Assembly (NCBI RefSeq): GCF_001425305.1
Contig: NZ_LMEE01000001.1
Coordinates: 1,895,500-1,959,499 of the forward strand
Length of the DNA: 64,000 nucleotides
Reading direction: 5' to 3'
Source: Phenylobacterium sp. Root1290
GTDB lineage: Bacteria > Pseudomonadota > Alphaproteobacteria > Caulobacterales > Caulobacteraceae
In this document: piece after piece, positions 25,019 to 35,000 of the stretch
How positions within the stretch are numbered: the first letter of the stretch is position 1
Layout: each line of letters begins with the position of its first letter
The notes under the pieces: generated by a model
What the model was told of the DNA's origin: nothing
The model's input: only the letters and a program-made list of their open reading frames with translations
Databases searched by the model: none
Program-made: the position numbers and the translations under genes

Positions 25019-27991
25019 ATGTTGAAGAGCAGGTATCTCTGCGGCGGCTCCGTCATGGCCGTTGCTCTGGCCCTCGGCGGCCAGGCCTATGCCCAACAGT
25101 CCAGCACTGTCGAGGAAGTGGTGGTCACCGGGTCGTTCATCCGCGGCACGCCGGAGGATGCGGCCCTCCCCGTGGATGTGATCAGCTCCGACGACCTGGA
25201 AAAGCAGGGCTCGCCGTCCACTGTTGAACTTCTCAAGTCTCTGCCGGTCTCCAGCGGCGTGCTCGGCGACACCAACCAGTTCGACCCGCGGGCCCAGGGC
25301 TCGGAAGGTTCGGGCTCAGTCAACCTGCGCGGCCTCGGCGCGCAACGCACGCTCGTCCTGATCAACGGCCGCCGTATGGCGTCGAACCCGTTCGGCCAGG
25401 CTGGCGCCGGGATCGTCGACACCAACATCATTCCGTCGGCCGCGGTCGGCCGGGTGGAAGTGCTGAAGGACGGCGCGGCGGCCACCTACGGTTCGGACGC
25501 CATCGCCGGGGTCGTGAACTTCATCACCCGCAAGGACTTCGACGGGTTGGAGTTGAACGGCAGCTATCGGTTCATCGACGGCTCAGACGGCGACTACACC
25601 GGCAGCATTCTCTTCGGGCACACCTTCGAGAACGGCAACATCCTGCTGAGCGCCGGCTACCAGCACCGCTCGGAGCTCTCCACCACCGAGCGCGACTGGG
25701 CGACGCAGTCCTACTTCAACAACCCGGAAGGCGGCTGGTCGGCGGGCAACGCCGTCGCGCCGTTCCTGCCGGTGACGAACACCCCGACCGGCGCCTTCAC
25801 GCCGGCGGCGGGCTTTGCGCTCGACAACGGCTGTGCCCCCCTGGGCGGCGTGGTCCAGGGCGGTGCGCTGCCGGCCTGCTTCTTCCCGTTCATTCCGTAT
25901 GACAACCTGGTCGAGGTTGAAGATCGCTTCCAACTTTACGGGGAGGCCAACGCCGATCTGGGCGAAAACGCCCAACTGCATGTCGAGGTGTTCTACTCCG
26001 AGACCGACGTGCCGGAATGGAAGACCTCGCCGTCCTACCTGGCCCTGCAGACGCCGACCGCGAGCACCAACCCGACCGTCGGCCAACTGCCTGCCGCCGT
26101 GCTGGCGGGCTACTTCGTGCCTTCCACGAACCCGGGCTTCATCGCCTATCGCAACGCCAACCCGACGCAGATCCCGGCCTTCGCGACCGGCGCCCACATT
26201 CCGGGCGTGCGCTATCGGCCGCTGTCGTTCGGGGGCAACCCGGCCTTCGACAACGGTCCGTCGGAAGGTCGCCGTCATTATGACGCGTTCCGCGTCAGCG
26301 GCGGCATCAAGGGCCAGTTCAACGACGCGGTCGGCTACGACTTCGCCCTGACCTACGGCCAGGAGACCGGGGTGCGGACCGGCTACGACACCGTGGTGTC
26401 CCGGTTCCAGCAGGCGCTGCGCGGCTACGGCTCGCTCAATGACGGCACGGCCGGCGGCTGTACGGCGGCGGAAACCAACAACTTCACCACCAACGCCGGC
26501 AACACGGCGCTGGGCTGCTACTACTTCAACCCGTTCTCCAACTCGATCGCCAGCAACTCGATCACCGGCGCCACCAACCCGGCGTTCAACACCTCGCTTG
26601 CCAACAATCCTGAGCTGGTGCGCTGGTTCTTCCAGGAGGTGTCGACCAAGCAGACCTCCAAGCTGTTCGTCGCCGACGCGGTGTTCAACGGTGAACTGGG
26701 CTGGGAGCTGGGCGGCGGCGCGGTCGGATGGGCGGCCGGGGCGCAGTTCCGGCGCAGCTTCTTCACCTCTTCCTATAACGACCTCAGCAACATCGACGCC
26801 AACCCCTGCATCGACACGCCGTTCAACGGCTCGACGAGCTGCTCGGTGCGCAACGGCCCGCTGATGTTCCTGGGGACCGGCGAGGAAGCCGATCTCGAGG
26901 CCGACGTCTACGGCCTGTTCGCCGAAATGGCGCTGCCGGTCACCGACGACCTGCAGATCCAGCTGGCGGCGCGCTATGAGGACTACGGTGGGGAGACCGG
27001 CTCGACCGCTAACCCGAAGATCGCCGTGCGCTGGCAGGCAACCGAAGCCCTGGCGTTCCGCGCCTCGGCCGGCACGACCTTCCGCGGCCCGCCGCTGACC
27101 CAGCTGACCACCAGCAGCGTCACGGCCCTGTCGTTCATCGGCGGCGCCTTCCGCGCCATCGACATCTTCGGCAATCCGGACCTCGAGCCGGAAAAGGCCA
27201 CGACCTACAGCGTCGGCGCGATCGTCAATGTGGGCGCCTTCAAGGGCAGCATCGACTACTGGAACTTCGACTTCGAGAACCCCATCGTCGCCGAGCCCTC
27301 CGCCTCGATGGTCAACACCATGTTCCCGGGCGGGGCCTCGACGAATTGCGGACTGCCCGCGTTCGCCGAGCTGCAGGCTCGCTTCGTGTTCCAGGGCGCC
27401 TGCAACATCGCGACCATCTCGCGGGTGCGGACCAACTGGACCAACGGGCCGGGCGTGAAGACCTCCGGCATCGACGTGCTGGCGGACTATGACGCCGGCG
27501 ACGTCTGGGGCGGCGATCTGCGGATCGGCGGCTCGGTCACCTACACGCTGGAGTACAAGGTCGATCCCTTCATGATCGGCGACGTGACGGTCGAGAAGGA
27601 GTTCGACGCTGTCGGCTACCTCAACTACCAGCTCACCGCGACGTCGCTGCCGCAGCTGAAGGGCTCGATGTATGGCGAGTACAGCCACGGGCCGCACAAC
27701 CTCCGCTGGACGGTCAACTACATCGACTCCTACGTCGATCAGCGGGCCTCGATCTTCGCCCCCAACCCTGTCAACGGCGCTATCCAACCGAACGGCGCCA
27801 AGATCGACGAGAGCTGGGTGCACGAGATCGACTACCGCGTCCTGTTGCCGTGGGACGTCACGGTGAATGTCTCGATCGACAACCTGTTTGACGCAGAGCC
27901 GTCCTTCGCGCGGCTCGACCTGAACTACGACCCGTTCACCGGCAACGCACTCGGCCGGACCTACAAGCTGGCCGTCAAGAAGCGGTTCTAG
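25019..27991 (+). CDS. TonB-dependent outer-membrane receptor 1
   Basis: The 990-residue precursor has a signal peptide (MLKSRYLCGGS, cleavage after AYA), a TonB box (TVEEVVVTGS), a plug domain with the TonB-receptor landmarks NGRRM and VEVLKDGAAATYGSDAIAGVVN-like region (here in two parts around residue 140-160), and a long beta-barrel ending in Phe (KKRF), the outer-membrane insertion signal. It belongs to the large receptor class without a specific siderophore signature; the ligand is unknown. The start at 25019 follows GGGGGAGG and matches the N termini of receptors 2 and 3. An upstream in-frame extension is not similar to them. A strong terminator follows. Confidence 0.94.
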   Translation: MLKSRYLCGGSVMAVALALGGQAYAQQSSTVEEVVVTGSFIRGTPEDAALPVDVISSDDLEKQGSPSTVELLKSLPVSSGVLGDTNQFDPRAQGSEGSGSVNLRGLGAQRTLVLINGRRMASNPFGQAGAGIVDTNIIPSAAVGRVEVLKDGAAATYGSDAIAGVVNFITRKDFDGLELNGSYRFIDGSDGDYTGSILFGHTFENGNILLSAGYQHRSELSTTERDWATQSYFNNPEGGWSAGNAVAPFLPVTNTPTGAFTPAAGFALDNGCAPLGGVVQGGALPACFFPFIPYDNLVEVEDRFQLYGEANADLGENAQLHVEVFYSETDVPEWKTSPSYLALQTPTASTNPTVGQLPAAVLAGYFVPSTNPGFIAYRNANPTQIPAFATGAHIPGVRYRPLSFGGNPAFDNGPSEGRRHYDAFRVSGGIKGQFNDAVGYDFALTYGQETGVRTGYDTVVSRFQQALRGYGSLNDGTAGGCTAAETNNFTTNAGNTALGCYYFNPFSNSIASNSITGATNPAFNTSLANNPELVRWFFQEVSTKQTSKLFVADAVFNGELGWELGGGAVGWAAGAQFRRSFFTSSYNDLSNIDANPCIDTPFNGSTSCSVRNGPLMFLGTGEEADLEADVYGLFAEMALPVTDDLQIQLAARYEDYGGETGSTANPKIAVRWQATEALAFRASAGTTFRGPPLTQLTTSSVTALSFIGGAFRAIDIFGNPDLEPEKATTYSVGAIVNVGAFKGSIDYWNFDFENPIVAEPSASMVNTMFPGGASTNCGLPAFAELQARFVFQGACNIATISRVRTNWTNGPGVKTSGIDVLADYDAGDVWGGDLRIGGSVTYTLEYKVDPFMIGDVTVEKEFDAVGYLNYQLTATSLPQLKGSMYGEYSHGPHNLRWTVNYIDSYVDQRASIFAPNPVNGAIQPNGAKIDESWVHEIDYRVLLPWDVTVNVSIDNLFDAEPSFARLDLNYDPFTGNALGRTYKLAVKKRF

Positions 27992-28052
27992 ACGCCGGAA
28001 GACCAGCCGCGGCGGGCCTGAAAAGGCGGCTGCGGCCGGTTTGATTCGCCTC

Positions 28053-28089
28053 AAAGGCGCCGTGGGGCTTCCCCTGCGGCGCCTTTTTT
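28053..28089 (+). terminator. Rho-independent terminator after TonB receptor 1
   Basis: Arms AAAGGCGCCG and CGGCGCCTTT form a perfect stem around a GC-rich loop and are followed by further T residues. It ends the receptor 1 transcript about 60 bp after the stop. Confidence 0.85.
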
Positions 28090-28470
28090 GTCGAGCGCGG
28101 CGCGGGCGCCACACTCCCTAGTCGAGCGATTTCGGCCGCTGTGCGCAGGGCGCTCAGCGGTTTTCGAACGACCGGTTGGATTCGGTCGTCGTTCGGTTCA
28201 GTTCAAAAGTCCGGAAAATACGCAAAACCAATGACTTAGTAAGTATTATTCGGGATCGTCGAAAAATTACTGGACCCGGTATGCTGTCTACTAAGAAAAT
28301 TGTCTGTTACGTCAAAAATATGAGCTCAATTGCAGCGCATTTCAAGCCTGTAACGATAACGACATCGCTCTGGCGTCCCGGCTCTTCTGCGTGAATGATC
28401 GCCATACTCGGACGTAGATAACCGCTGCATTTCAATCGCTGCGGATGTCCGAGGGGGAAAGGAAACACTG
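28090..28470. promoter_or_regulatory. AT-rich leader of TonB receptor 2
   Basis: The 380 bp before receptor 2 hold no gene. From about 28190 to 28340 the sequence is much richer in A and T than the genes around it and should contain the promoter. It includes GTTACG at 28306-28311, a hexamer also present in the leaders of receptors 1 and 3, but not the CTGAC-N10-GTCAG element. The ribosome site GAGGGGGAAAGG lies just before the start. Confidence 0.45.
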
Positions 28471-31400
28471 ATGTTGAAGAGCAGATATTTCTGCGGCGGG
28501 TCCATTTTGGCCGTCGCTCTGGCGTTCGGCGTGTCGGGAACGGCCGCCGCACAGGGCGAAGCGACAGTAGAGGAGGTGGTGGTCACCGGCTCATTCATCG
28601 CCGGCACACCCGAAGATGCGGCCCTGCCGGTGGATGTCATCGGCTCCAAGGAAATGGAGGCCCGTGGTTCTCCCACCATGGTCCAGCTGATCAAGACCAT
28701 CCCGTCGTCGGGCGCGGTGATCGGCGAAAACAACCGCTTCGGCTCCGGTTCGGGCGCTGCGACGGTCAACCTGCGCAATCTGAACTCGCCCAGCACCGGC
28801 TCGCGGACCCTGGTCCTGTTCAATGGCCGGCGCATTCCGGTTTCGCCGCAAAGCCTCAACTCGGTGGACGTGAACCTTCTGCCGACGGCCGCGATCGGCC
28901 GAGTGGAAGTGCTGAAGGATGGCGCGGCCGCGACCTACGGCTCGGACGCCATCGGCGGCGTCGTCAACTTCATCACTCGCACCGATCTCGACGGCTTCGA
29001 GTTCAGCGGTCAATACCAGTTCATCGACGGCTCGGACGGCGACTACGAAGCCAACCTCGCCTGGGGCAAGAAGTGGGACAATGCTGACGCCCTGATCACC
29101 CTCGGCTATCGCCACCGCTCGGTGCTGCCGATCCAGGAGCGCGAGTGGGCCCTGCGCACGGGCGTCGGCGGCTTCCTGCAAAACCCGCTGGGCGGTTGGG
29201 CCAGCACCGGCAACCCCGGTCAGTACAACGTCGTCTCGTCCATCGCGCCGAGCCCGAACGGCGGCTTCGCCTCCGGCGCCATCGGCGCGGGTCTGCCGGA
29301 CATCGGCTGCGCGGCCAATGGCGGCGCGCCCTACAATATCTCGGCCGTTATCGGCCTGCGTCAGCTCAACCCCGACCCGAACTCGTGTCAGTTCCAGTAC
29401 ACGGTGTTCGACAACCTGGTTGAGGAAGAAGAGCACTTCCAAGCCTACGGCAAGTTCAACTTCGACATCACCGACACCCTGTCGGCCAATATCGAAGTGC
29501 TCTACGCCATGCACGACACGCCCAACCAAAGCTGGGCTGTGACCGGGCCGAACCAGTTCCCGACCCCGCTGAGCGCGGGCGGCACCTCGCCGATTCCGGC
29601 GCTGGCCCCGTCCGACCAAGGCCGTTTCTACATCCCGGCCAGCAACCCGGGTCTCGCGGCGCTGATCAGCCAGGTCAACGGCGCCAACTGCGCCGGCACT
29701 GTCCTGCCCTACGGCATCGACGCGGCCAGCTGCCAGACGGCGCTGAACGCGGCGCGCGCTGCGGTCGCTACGGCGGCCACCAACGGCGTCGCGGCCAGCC
29801 AGACGGCCTGGCGCCCGATCGGCTTCGGCGGCAACCCGTACACCGAAGACAAGCACGCCCACTATTCCTACAAGGTCGACACCTTCCGGGTGTCCGGCGG
29901 CTTCAAGGGCGAGCTTCCGTTCGGCATCAACTGGGACGGCGCGCTGACCTATCAGCAGCAGGACTATACCCGCGTTCAGGAAGACATCTCCGTCAACCGC
30001 CTGCAGCAGGGCCTGCGCGGCTTCGCCAGCCGGGCTGGCGCTCCCGACCAGTGCACCGCGGCTGAAACCGCCAACTGGACGAGCAACGCCGGCAACGCGG
30101 CCATGGGCTGCTACTACTTCAACCCGTTCACGAACGGCTTCGAACAGAGCCTCTCGAACGTCGGGTCGAACCCCTTCTACATCGGCTCCAGCACCATCCC
30201 GGGCTTCAACGAAGCCGTCGCCGCCCGCAACGAGGTCGTCGACTGGATGGACGAGCGCCTGGTCAACAAGATGTCGACCCGTTTGTTCGTCGCCGACATC
30301 GTCCTGAACGGCGATCTGCCGTTCGAGCTGAGCGGTGGTCAGGTGAAGTGGGCCGCCGGCGCTCAGTACCGCTACGACCAGTATCGCCAGAACCCGGAAA
30401 CGCTGCACGACGTCAACGCGACGCCTTGCGTGGACTCGCCGCCCTTCGGCGACGGCCAGCCCTACTGCCTGGTTCCCACCGGTCCGTACCTGTTCAACGC
30501 CAACCTGGCTCAGTACAACGTCTCGCGTGAAATCAGCTCGGTCTTCGCTGAGACCCTGCTGCCGATCACCGACGACCTCGAAATGACCCTGGCTGCCCGC
30601 TACGAGTACTATGCGGGTCAAGGCGAGACCTTCAACCCGAAGGCTTCGCTGCGCTGGCAGGCCCTGGACTGGCTGGCCCTGCGCGGTTCGGTCGGCACCA
30701 CCTACCGCGCCCCGTCGGCGATCATCACGACCACGAACTTCACCCGCGGTCTGACCAACGCCAACGGCACGTGGCGCGCCAACGACCAGTACGGCAACCC
30801 CGACCTGGATCCGGAAACCGCGTTCACCTACAGCATCGGCGCGATGGCCAAGATCGGCGCCTTCCGCGCCACGGTCGACTACTGGAGCTTCGACTTCGAA
30901 GACCAGCTGATCCTCGAAAGCGCCACGGACATGCTGGCCGCCGCGTTCCCGTCCACGGGCGCGAACGTCTGCACCAGCACCGATCCGGCCTATGTGGCGC
31001 TGCGCTCGCGCTTCACCTTCACCGACCTGGGCTGCGGCCGCGCCAACGTCCAGTCCTACCGCACGAAGTACATCAACGGCGGCAAGGTGAAGACCTCGGG
31101 CGTCGACTTCCAGGCGAGCCTCGACGTCGGCGACCTGTTCGAGGGCCAACTGACCACCGGCTTCGACGGCAGCTACCTGATCCAGTACGACGAAGATCCC
31201 TACCTGATCGAAGGTGTTCCGGCCCCGGCCCGCGGCACCCAGGAACGTGCGGGCACCTACCGCGCGTCGATCTTCACCGGCTACAACCAGCTGCGCGCCA
31301 ACGCCTGGGTCAACTGGACCAGCGGCATGCATAACCTGCGCTGGCAGACCCGCTTCATCAGCTCGGTCAACCAGACGGAGTCGAACTCGATCGGCCTGGC

Positions 31401-31617
31401 GCTCGCCACCAAGACGACGACGAAGATCCCGGAATACTGGCAGCACGACCTGACCTATCGGGCCGAACTGCCGTGGGACACGACTCTGACCCTCACGGTG
31501 CAGAACCTGTTTGACGAGGAGCCGCCGTTCGCGATCGGCACCCAGTACAACTACGACCCCTCCAGCGCGAACCCGCTGGGCCGGGTGTTCGCTGTCTCGG
31601 CGAAGAAGCGCTTCTAA
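28471..31617 (+). CDS. TonB-dependent outer-membrane receptor 2
   Basis: The 1048-residue precursor starts with a signal peptide almost identical to that of receptor 1 (MLKSRYFCGGS; cleavage after TAAAQ or just before), a TonB box (TVEEVVVTGS), the plug (FNGRRI, then VEVLKDGAAATYGSDAIGG) and a barrel ending KKRF. It shares very long stretches with receptor 3, such as the plug and the barrel segment around SVGTTYRAPS, and less with receptor 1, so 2 and 3 are the younger duplicates. The ligand is unknown. No inner-membrane transporter or sigma/anti-sigma pair adjoins it. A terminator follows, so it is its own transcription unit. Confidence 0.95.
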   Translation: MLKSRYFCGGSILAVALAFGVSGTAAAQGEATVEEVVVTGSFIAGTPEDAALPVDVIGSKEMEARGSPTMVQLIKTIPSSGAVIGENNRFGSGSGAATVNLRNLNSPSTGSRTLVLFNGRRIPVSPQSLNSVDVNLLPTAAIGRVEVLKDGAAATYGSDAIGGVVNFITRTDLDGFEFSGQYQFIDGSDGDYEANLAWGKKWDNADALITLGYRHRSVLPIQEREWALRTGVGGFLQNPLGGWASTGNPGQYNVVSSIAPSPNGGFASGAIGAGLPDIGCAANGGAPYNISAVIGLRQLNPDPNSCQFQYTVFDNLVEEEEHFQAYGKFNFDITDTLSANIEVLYAMHDTPNQSWAVTGPNQFPTPLSAGGTSPIPALAPSDQGRFYIPASNPGLAALISQVNGANCAGTVLPYGIDAASCQTALNAARAAVATAATNGVAASQTAWRPIGFGGNPYTEDKHAHYSYKVDTFRVSGGFKGELPFGINWDGALTYQQQDYTRVQEDISVNRLQQGLRGFASRAGAPDQCTAAETANWTSNAGNAAMGCYYFNPFTNGFEQSLSNVGSNPFYIGSSTIPGFNEAVAARNEVVDWMDERLVNKMSTRLFVADIVLNGDLPFELSGGQVKWAAGAQYRYDQYRQNPETLHDVNATPCVDSPPFGDGQPYCLVPTGPYLFNANLAQYNVSREISSVFAETLLPITDDLEMTLAARYEYYAGQGETFNPKASLRWQALDWLALRGSVGTTYRAPSAIITTTNFTRGLTNANGTWRANDQYGNPDLDPETAFTYSIGAMAKIGAFRATVDYWSFDFEDQLILESATDMLAAAFPSTGANVCTSTDPAYVALRSRFTFTDLGCGRANVQSYRTKYINGGKVKTSGVDFQASLDVGDLFEGQLTTGFDGSYLIQYDEDPYLIEGVPAPARGTQERAGTYRASIFTGYNQLRANAWVNWTSGMHNLRWQTRFISSVNQTESNSIGLALATKTTTKIPEYWQHDLTYRAELPWDTTLTLTVQNLFDEEPPFAIGTQYNYDPSSANPLGRVFAVSAKKRF

Positions 31618-31644
31618 GCGCGGCCAGCCACTGACGGAACGAAG

Positions 31645-31672
31645 CGCCGTCCCCGAAAGGGGGCGGCGTTTT
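31645..31672 (+). terminator. Rho-independent terminator after TonB receptor 2
   Basis: Stem CGCCG-x-CCCC / GGGG-x-CGGCG with a GAAA tetraloop, followed by TTTT. It lies 28 bp after the receptor 2 stop. Confidence 0.85.
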
Positions 31673-31747
31673 GTCTTGTGTGGGGTACGCCCAGCCTACA
31701 AGCAACGCTGAGGGGCGGAAAACGCGGCTTTCGTGCAACAGTTACGC

Positions 31748-31768
31748 TCTGACTTGCCGTGGCGTCAG
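31748..31768. promoter_or_regulatory. Shared CTGAC-N10-GTCAG element upstream of TonB receptor 3
   Basis: This 21-bp element matches 24778-24798 upstream of receptor 1 at 18 positions and is likewise preceded by GTTACG (31741-31746). It sits 310 bp before the receptor 3 start. The rest of the 31673-32077 gap has no gene; a second weaker resemblance between the two leaders (TTGCGAT then GTTCGAA) lies at 31865-31885. Confidence 0.5.
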
Positions 31769-32077
31769 CTCGACGCGGCCGCGGTGAGGCGGCCGTGAAC
31801 GCCAGGCGCGCAGCTTCGCCGAACGATGCTGAAATGTGCTTGAAACCCTAAGCCGTAAGGGGTTTTGCGATACCCGCGGTTCGAAACGCATGCCATATCA
31901 GCGGTTTATGAACGCTGATCACTACCGCGAGCCGTGCGTTGGCAGGTTCAAGACAACAGTATGTTGCGATCTTGAAAAATAGTGGCGCGCCCCGCGGGAG
32001 CGTCCGATGATCTTTCTGCTCATGAGTCAAAAGCGTCCGCACCAGACGGAGGCGGCTCTCGAGGGGGAAGGAAACCA

Positions 32078-35000
32078 ATGTTGAAGAGCAGATATTTCTG
32101 CGGCGGCTCCTTATTGGCCGTCGTCCTGGCAATTTCAGCCAACAGTTCGGCCCAAGCGCAGCAGGCCTCCACCGTCGAGGAGGTGGTGGTCACCGGCTCG
32201 TTCATCGCGGGCACGCCGGAAGACGCGGCTCTACCGGTCGATGTCTTCGGCTCCAAGGAGCTTGAGGCTCGTGGTTCGCCGACCATGGTCCAGTTCATCA
32301 AGACGATTCCGTCTTCCGGCGCGGTGATCGGCGAGAACAACCGCTTCGGATCGGGGTCCGGCGCGGCGACGGTCAATCTCCGCAGCCTGAACTCCGCCGT
32401 GACGGGCGCCAGAACCCTGGTGCTGTTCAACGGACGCCGCGTTCCGGTGTCGCCGCAGGGCTTGAACTCCGTCGATATCAACCTGCTGCCGACCGCCGCG
32501 ATCGGCCGAGTGGAAGTGCTGAAGGACGGCGCGGCCGCGACCTACGGCTCTGACGCCATCGGCGGGGTCGTCAACTTCATCACCCGCACGGATCTCGACG
32601 GCTTCGAAGTCAGCGGCCAATACCAGTTCATCGACGGGTCCGACGGCGACTACGAAGCTTCCATCGCGTGGGGCAAGAAGTGGGACAACGCGGACGCGCT
32701 GATCACCTTTGGCTATCGCGCCCGCTCCGAGATGCCGATTTTTGAGCGTGACTGGGCGATCCGCACGGGGGTCAACGGCTTCCTGGAAAACCCGTTGGGC
32801 GGCTGGGCCGGCACCGGCAATCCGGGCGGCTACAACTATGCGGCCACTGCGCCGGCCGGCTCGCCGAACACCGGCTTCACGTCGGCCACCTTCGGCGGGA
32901 CGCTTCCAGACATCGGCTGCGCGGCCAATGGCGGCGCGCCCTACAGCCTGACCACCCTGATCGGGGCGCGGGCCGTGGTGCCGGACTCCAGCGTCTGTAA
33001 CTTCCAGTACACGTCCTTCGACAACCTGGTTGAGAACGAGCACCACTACCAGGCCTACGGCAAGTTCAACTTCGACGTGACCGACAACATCAGCGCCCAC
33101 GTCGAGGTGCTGTACGCCATGCACGAGACCCCGCTGCAGAGCTGGGCCGTGACTGGGCCGAACCAGTTCCCGTCGCCCCAGCTGGCTTCGGGCGCCTCGC
33201 CCGGCGGCGGTGTTTCGCCGATCCCGGCCACGGGCACCGGTGAGCAGTCGAGGTTCTACATTCCCAACACCAACCCCGGCCTGCTGGCGCTGATCTCGCA
33301 GATCAACGCGGCGAGCTGCGCGGGGCCGAACCTGCCCTATGGCGTGGATCCGGCCAGTTGCGCGACCGGGCTGGCGCTGGCTCGGACCGGCGTCGCCAAC
33401 GCAGCCGCCTATGGCGTGGCGACGAGCCAGAGCGTCTGGCGTCCGATCGGCTTTGCGGGCAACCCGTACACCGACGACGAGCACGCCCACTACACCTACA
33501 AGGTCGACACCGCGCGGGTGTCGGGCGGCTTCAAGGGGCAGTTCGAGAACGGCCTCGGGTTCGACGTCGCGATGACCTACCAGAAGCAGGACTACAACTA
33601 TAACCTCGAGGACCTGTCGGTTAACCGGCTGCAGATGGCGCTGCGCGGCTTCGGCAGCCGCGACGGCAACGCCGATCAGTGCACGGCCGCGGAAACCAAC
33701 AACTTCACCACCAACGCCGGCAACGCGGCGCTGGGCTGCTTCTACTTCAACCCCTTCACCAACGCCTTCGACGAGAGCCTGGCGCGGGTGGGGCCGAACC
33801 CGTTCTACGTCGGCAGCAGCACCATTCCGGGCTTCAACGACGCGGCGGCCAACCGCGGCGCGGTCGTCGCCTGGATGGACGACAAGCAGCGCAACGAGAT
33901 CTCCTCGGAGCTGTTCGTCGCCGACGTGGTGTTCAACGGCGAACTGCCGTGGGACCTCGGTGGCGGTGCGATCGCCTGGGCGGCCGGCGGGCAGTACCGC
34001 TACGACCGGACGATCCAGGATCCCGACGTTATCTACGACGCCAACGCCACGCCCTGCGTGGACTCGGTTCCGTATGGCGACGGATCGCCGTTCTGCCCGA
34101 CCACGTCCAACGGGCCGTTCCTGTTCAACGCCAACCTGCGCCCCTATGACGTGAACCGGAAGATCAGCTCGGTCTTCGCCGAGACCAGAGTTCCGTTCAC
34201 CGACGACATCGAGCTTACGCTCGCGGGACGCTACGAGTACTACGAAGGCCAGGGCGAGACGTTCAATCCGAAGGCGGCGCTTCGCTGGCAGCTCGTGGAC
34301 TGGCTGGCTCTGCGCGGGTCGGTCGGCACCACCTATCGGGCCCCGGCGGCGACGATCACGACGGACAATTTCACCCGCAACCTAACCAACGCCAACGGCA
34401 CCTACCGGGCCAACGACCTTTACGGCAACCCGGACCTCGAGCCGGAAACCGCGTTCACCTACAACCTCGGTGCGGCGGTCAACTTCTCGAACTTCCGGGC
34501 GACGATCGACTACTGGAACTTCGATTTCGAAGATCCGCTGACCTCGGAAGCGACGGCCGACCTGCTGAACGTGATGTTCCCGGGCGGCTCGGCGACCGGC
34601 AACTGCGGCAACCCGGCCTACGCCGCGGTCCAGGCGCGGTTCACCTTCGCCGGCGCCTGCAGCCGTGCGGGCATCCTCTCGTACCGCACCCAGTACATCA
34701 ACGGCGGCGGGGTGAAGACCTCTGGCGTCGACTTCCAGGCCAACCTGGATGTGGGCGAGGTTCTGGGCGGCGTGTTCACCGCTGGCTTCGACGGGACCTA
34801 CCTGCTGAAGTTCGACGAAGAGCCCTACATGATCGAAGGGTTCCCCTCGAACGCGGCGGGCGTCCAGGAGCGGGCCGGCACGTACCGCGCCTCGTTGTTC
34901 ACCGGCTACAACAAGCTGCGGGCGAACGCCTATCTCAACTGGTCCATGGGCATCCATAACCTGCGTTGGCAGACGCGCTTCATCTCCTCGACCACGCAGG

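Noticed and set aside
25583..28114. Very long minus-strand open frame (843 codons) opposite TonB receptor 1
   Set aside because: It is a GC-driven mirror of the receptor gene, rich in Arg, Gly and Val, with no recognisable motif; the plus-strand receptor is certain.
28591..31446. Minus-strand open frame of 951 codons opposite TonB receptor 2
   Set aside because: It is the same kind of mirror frame, with its low-complexity composition explained by the receptor's codon use.
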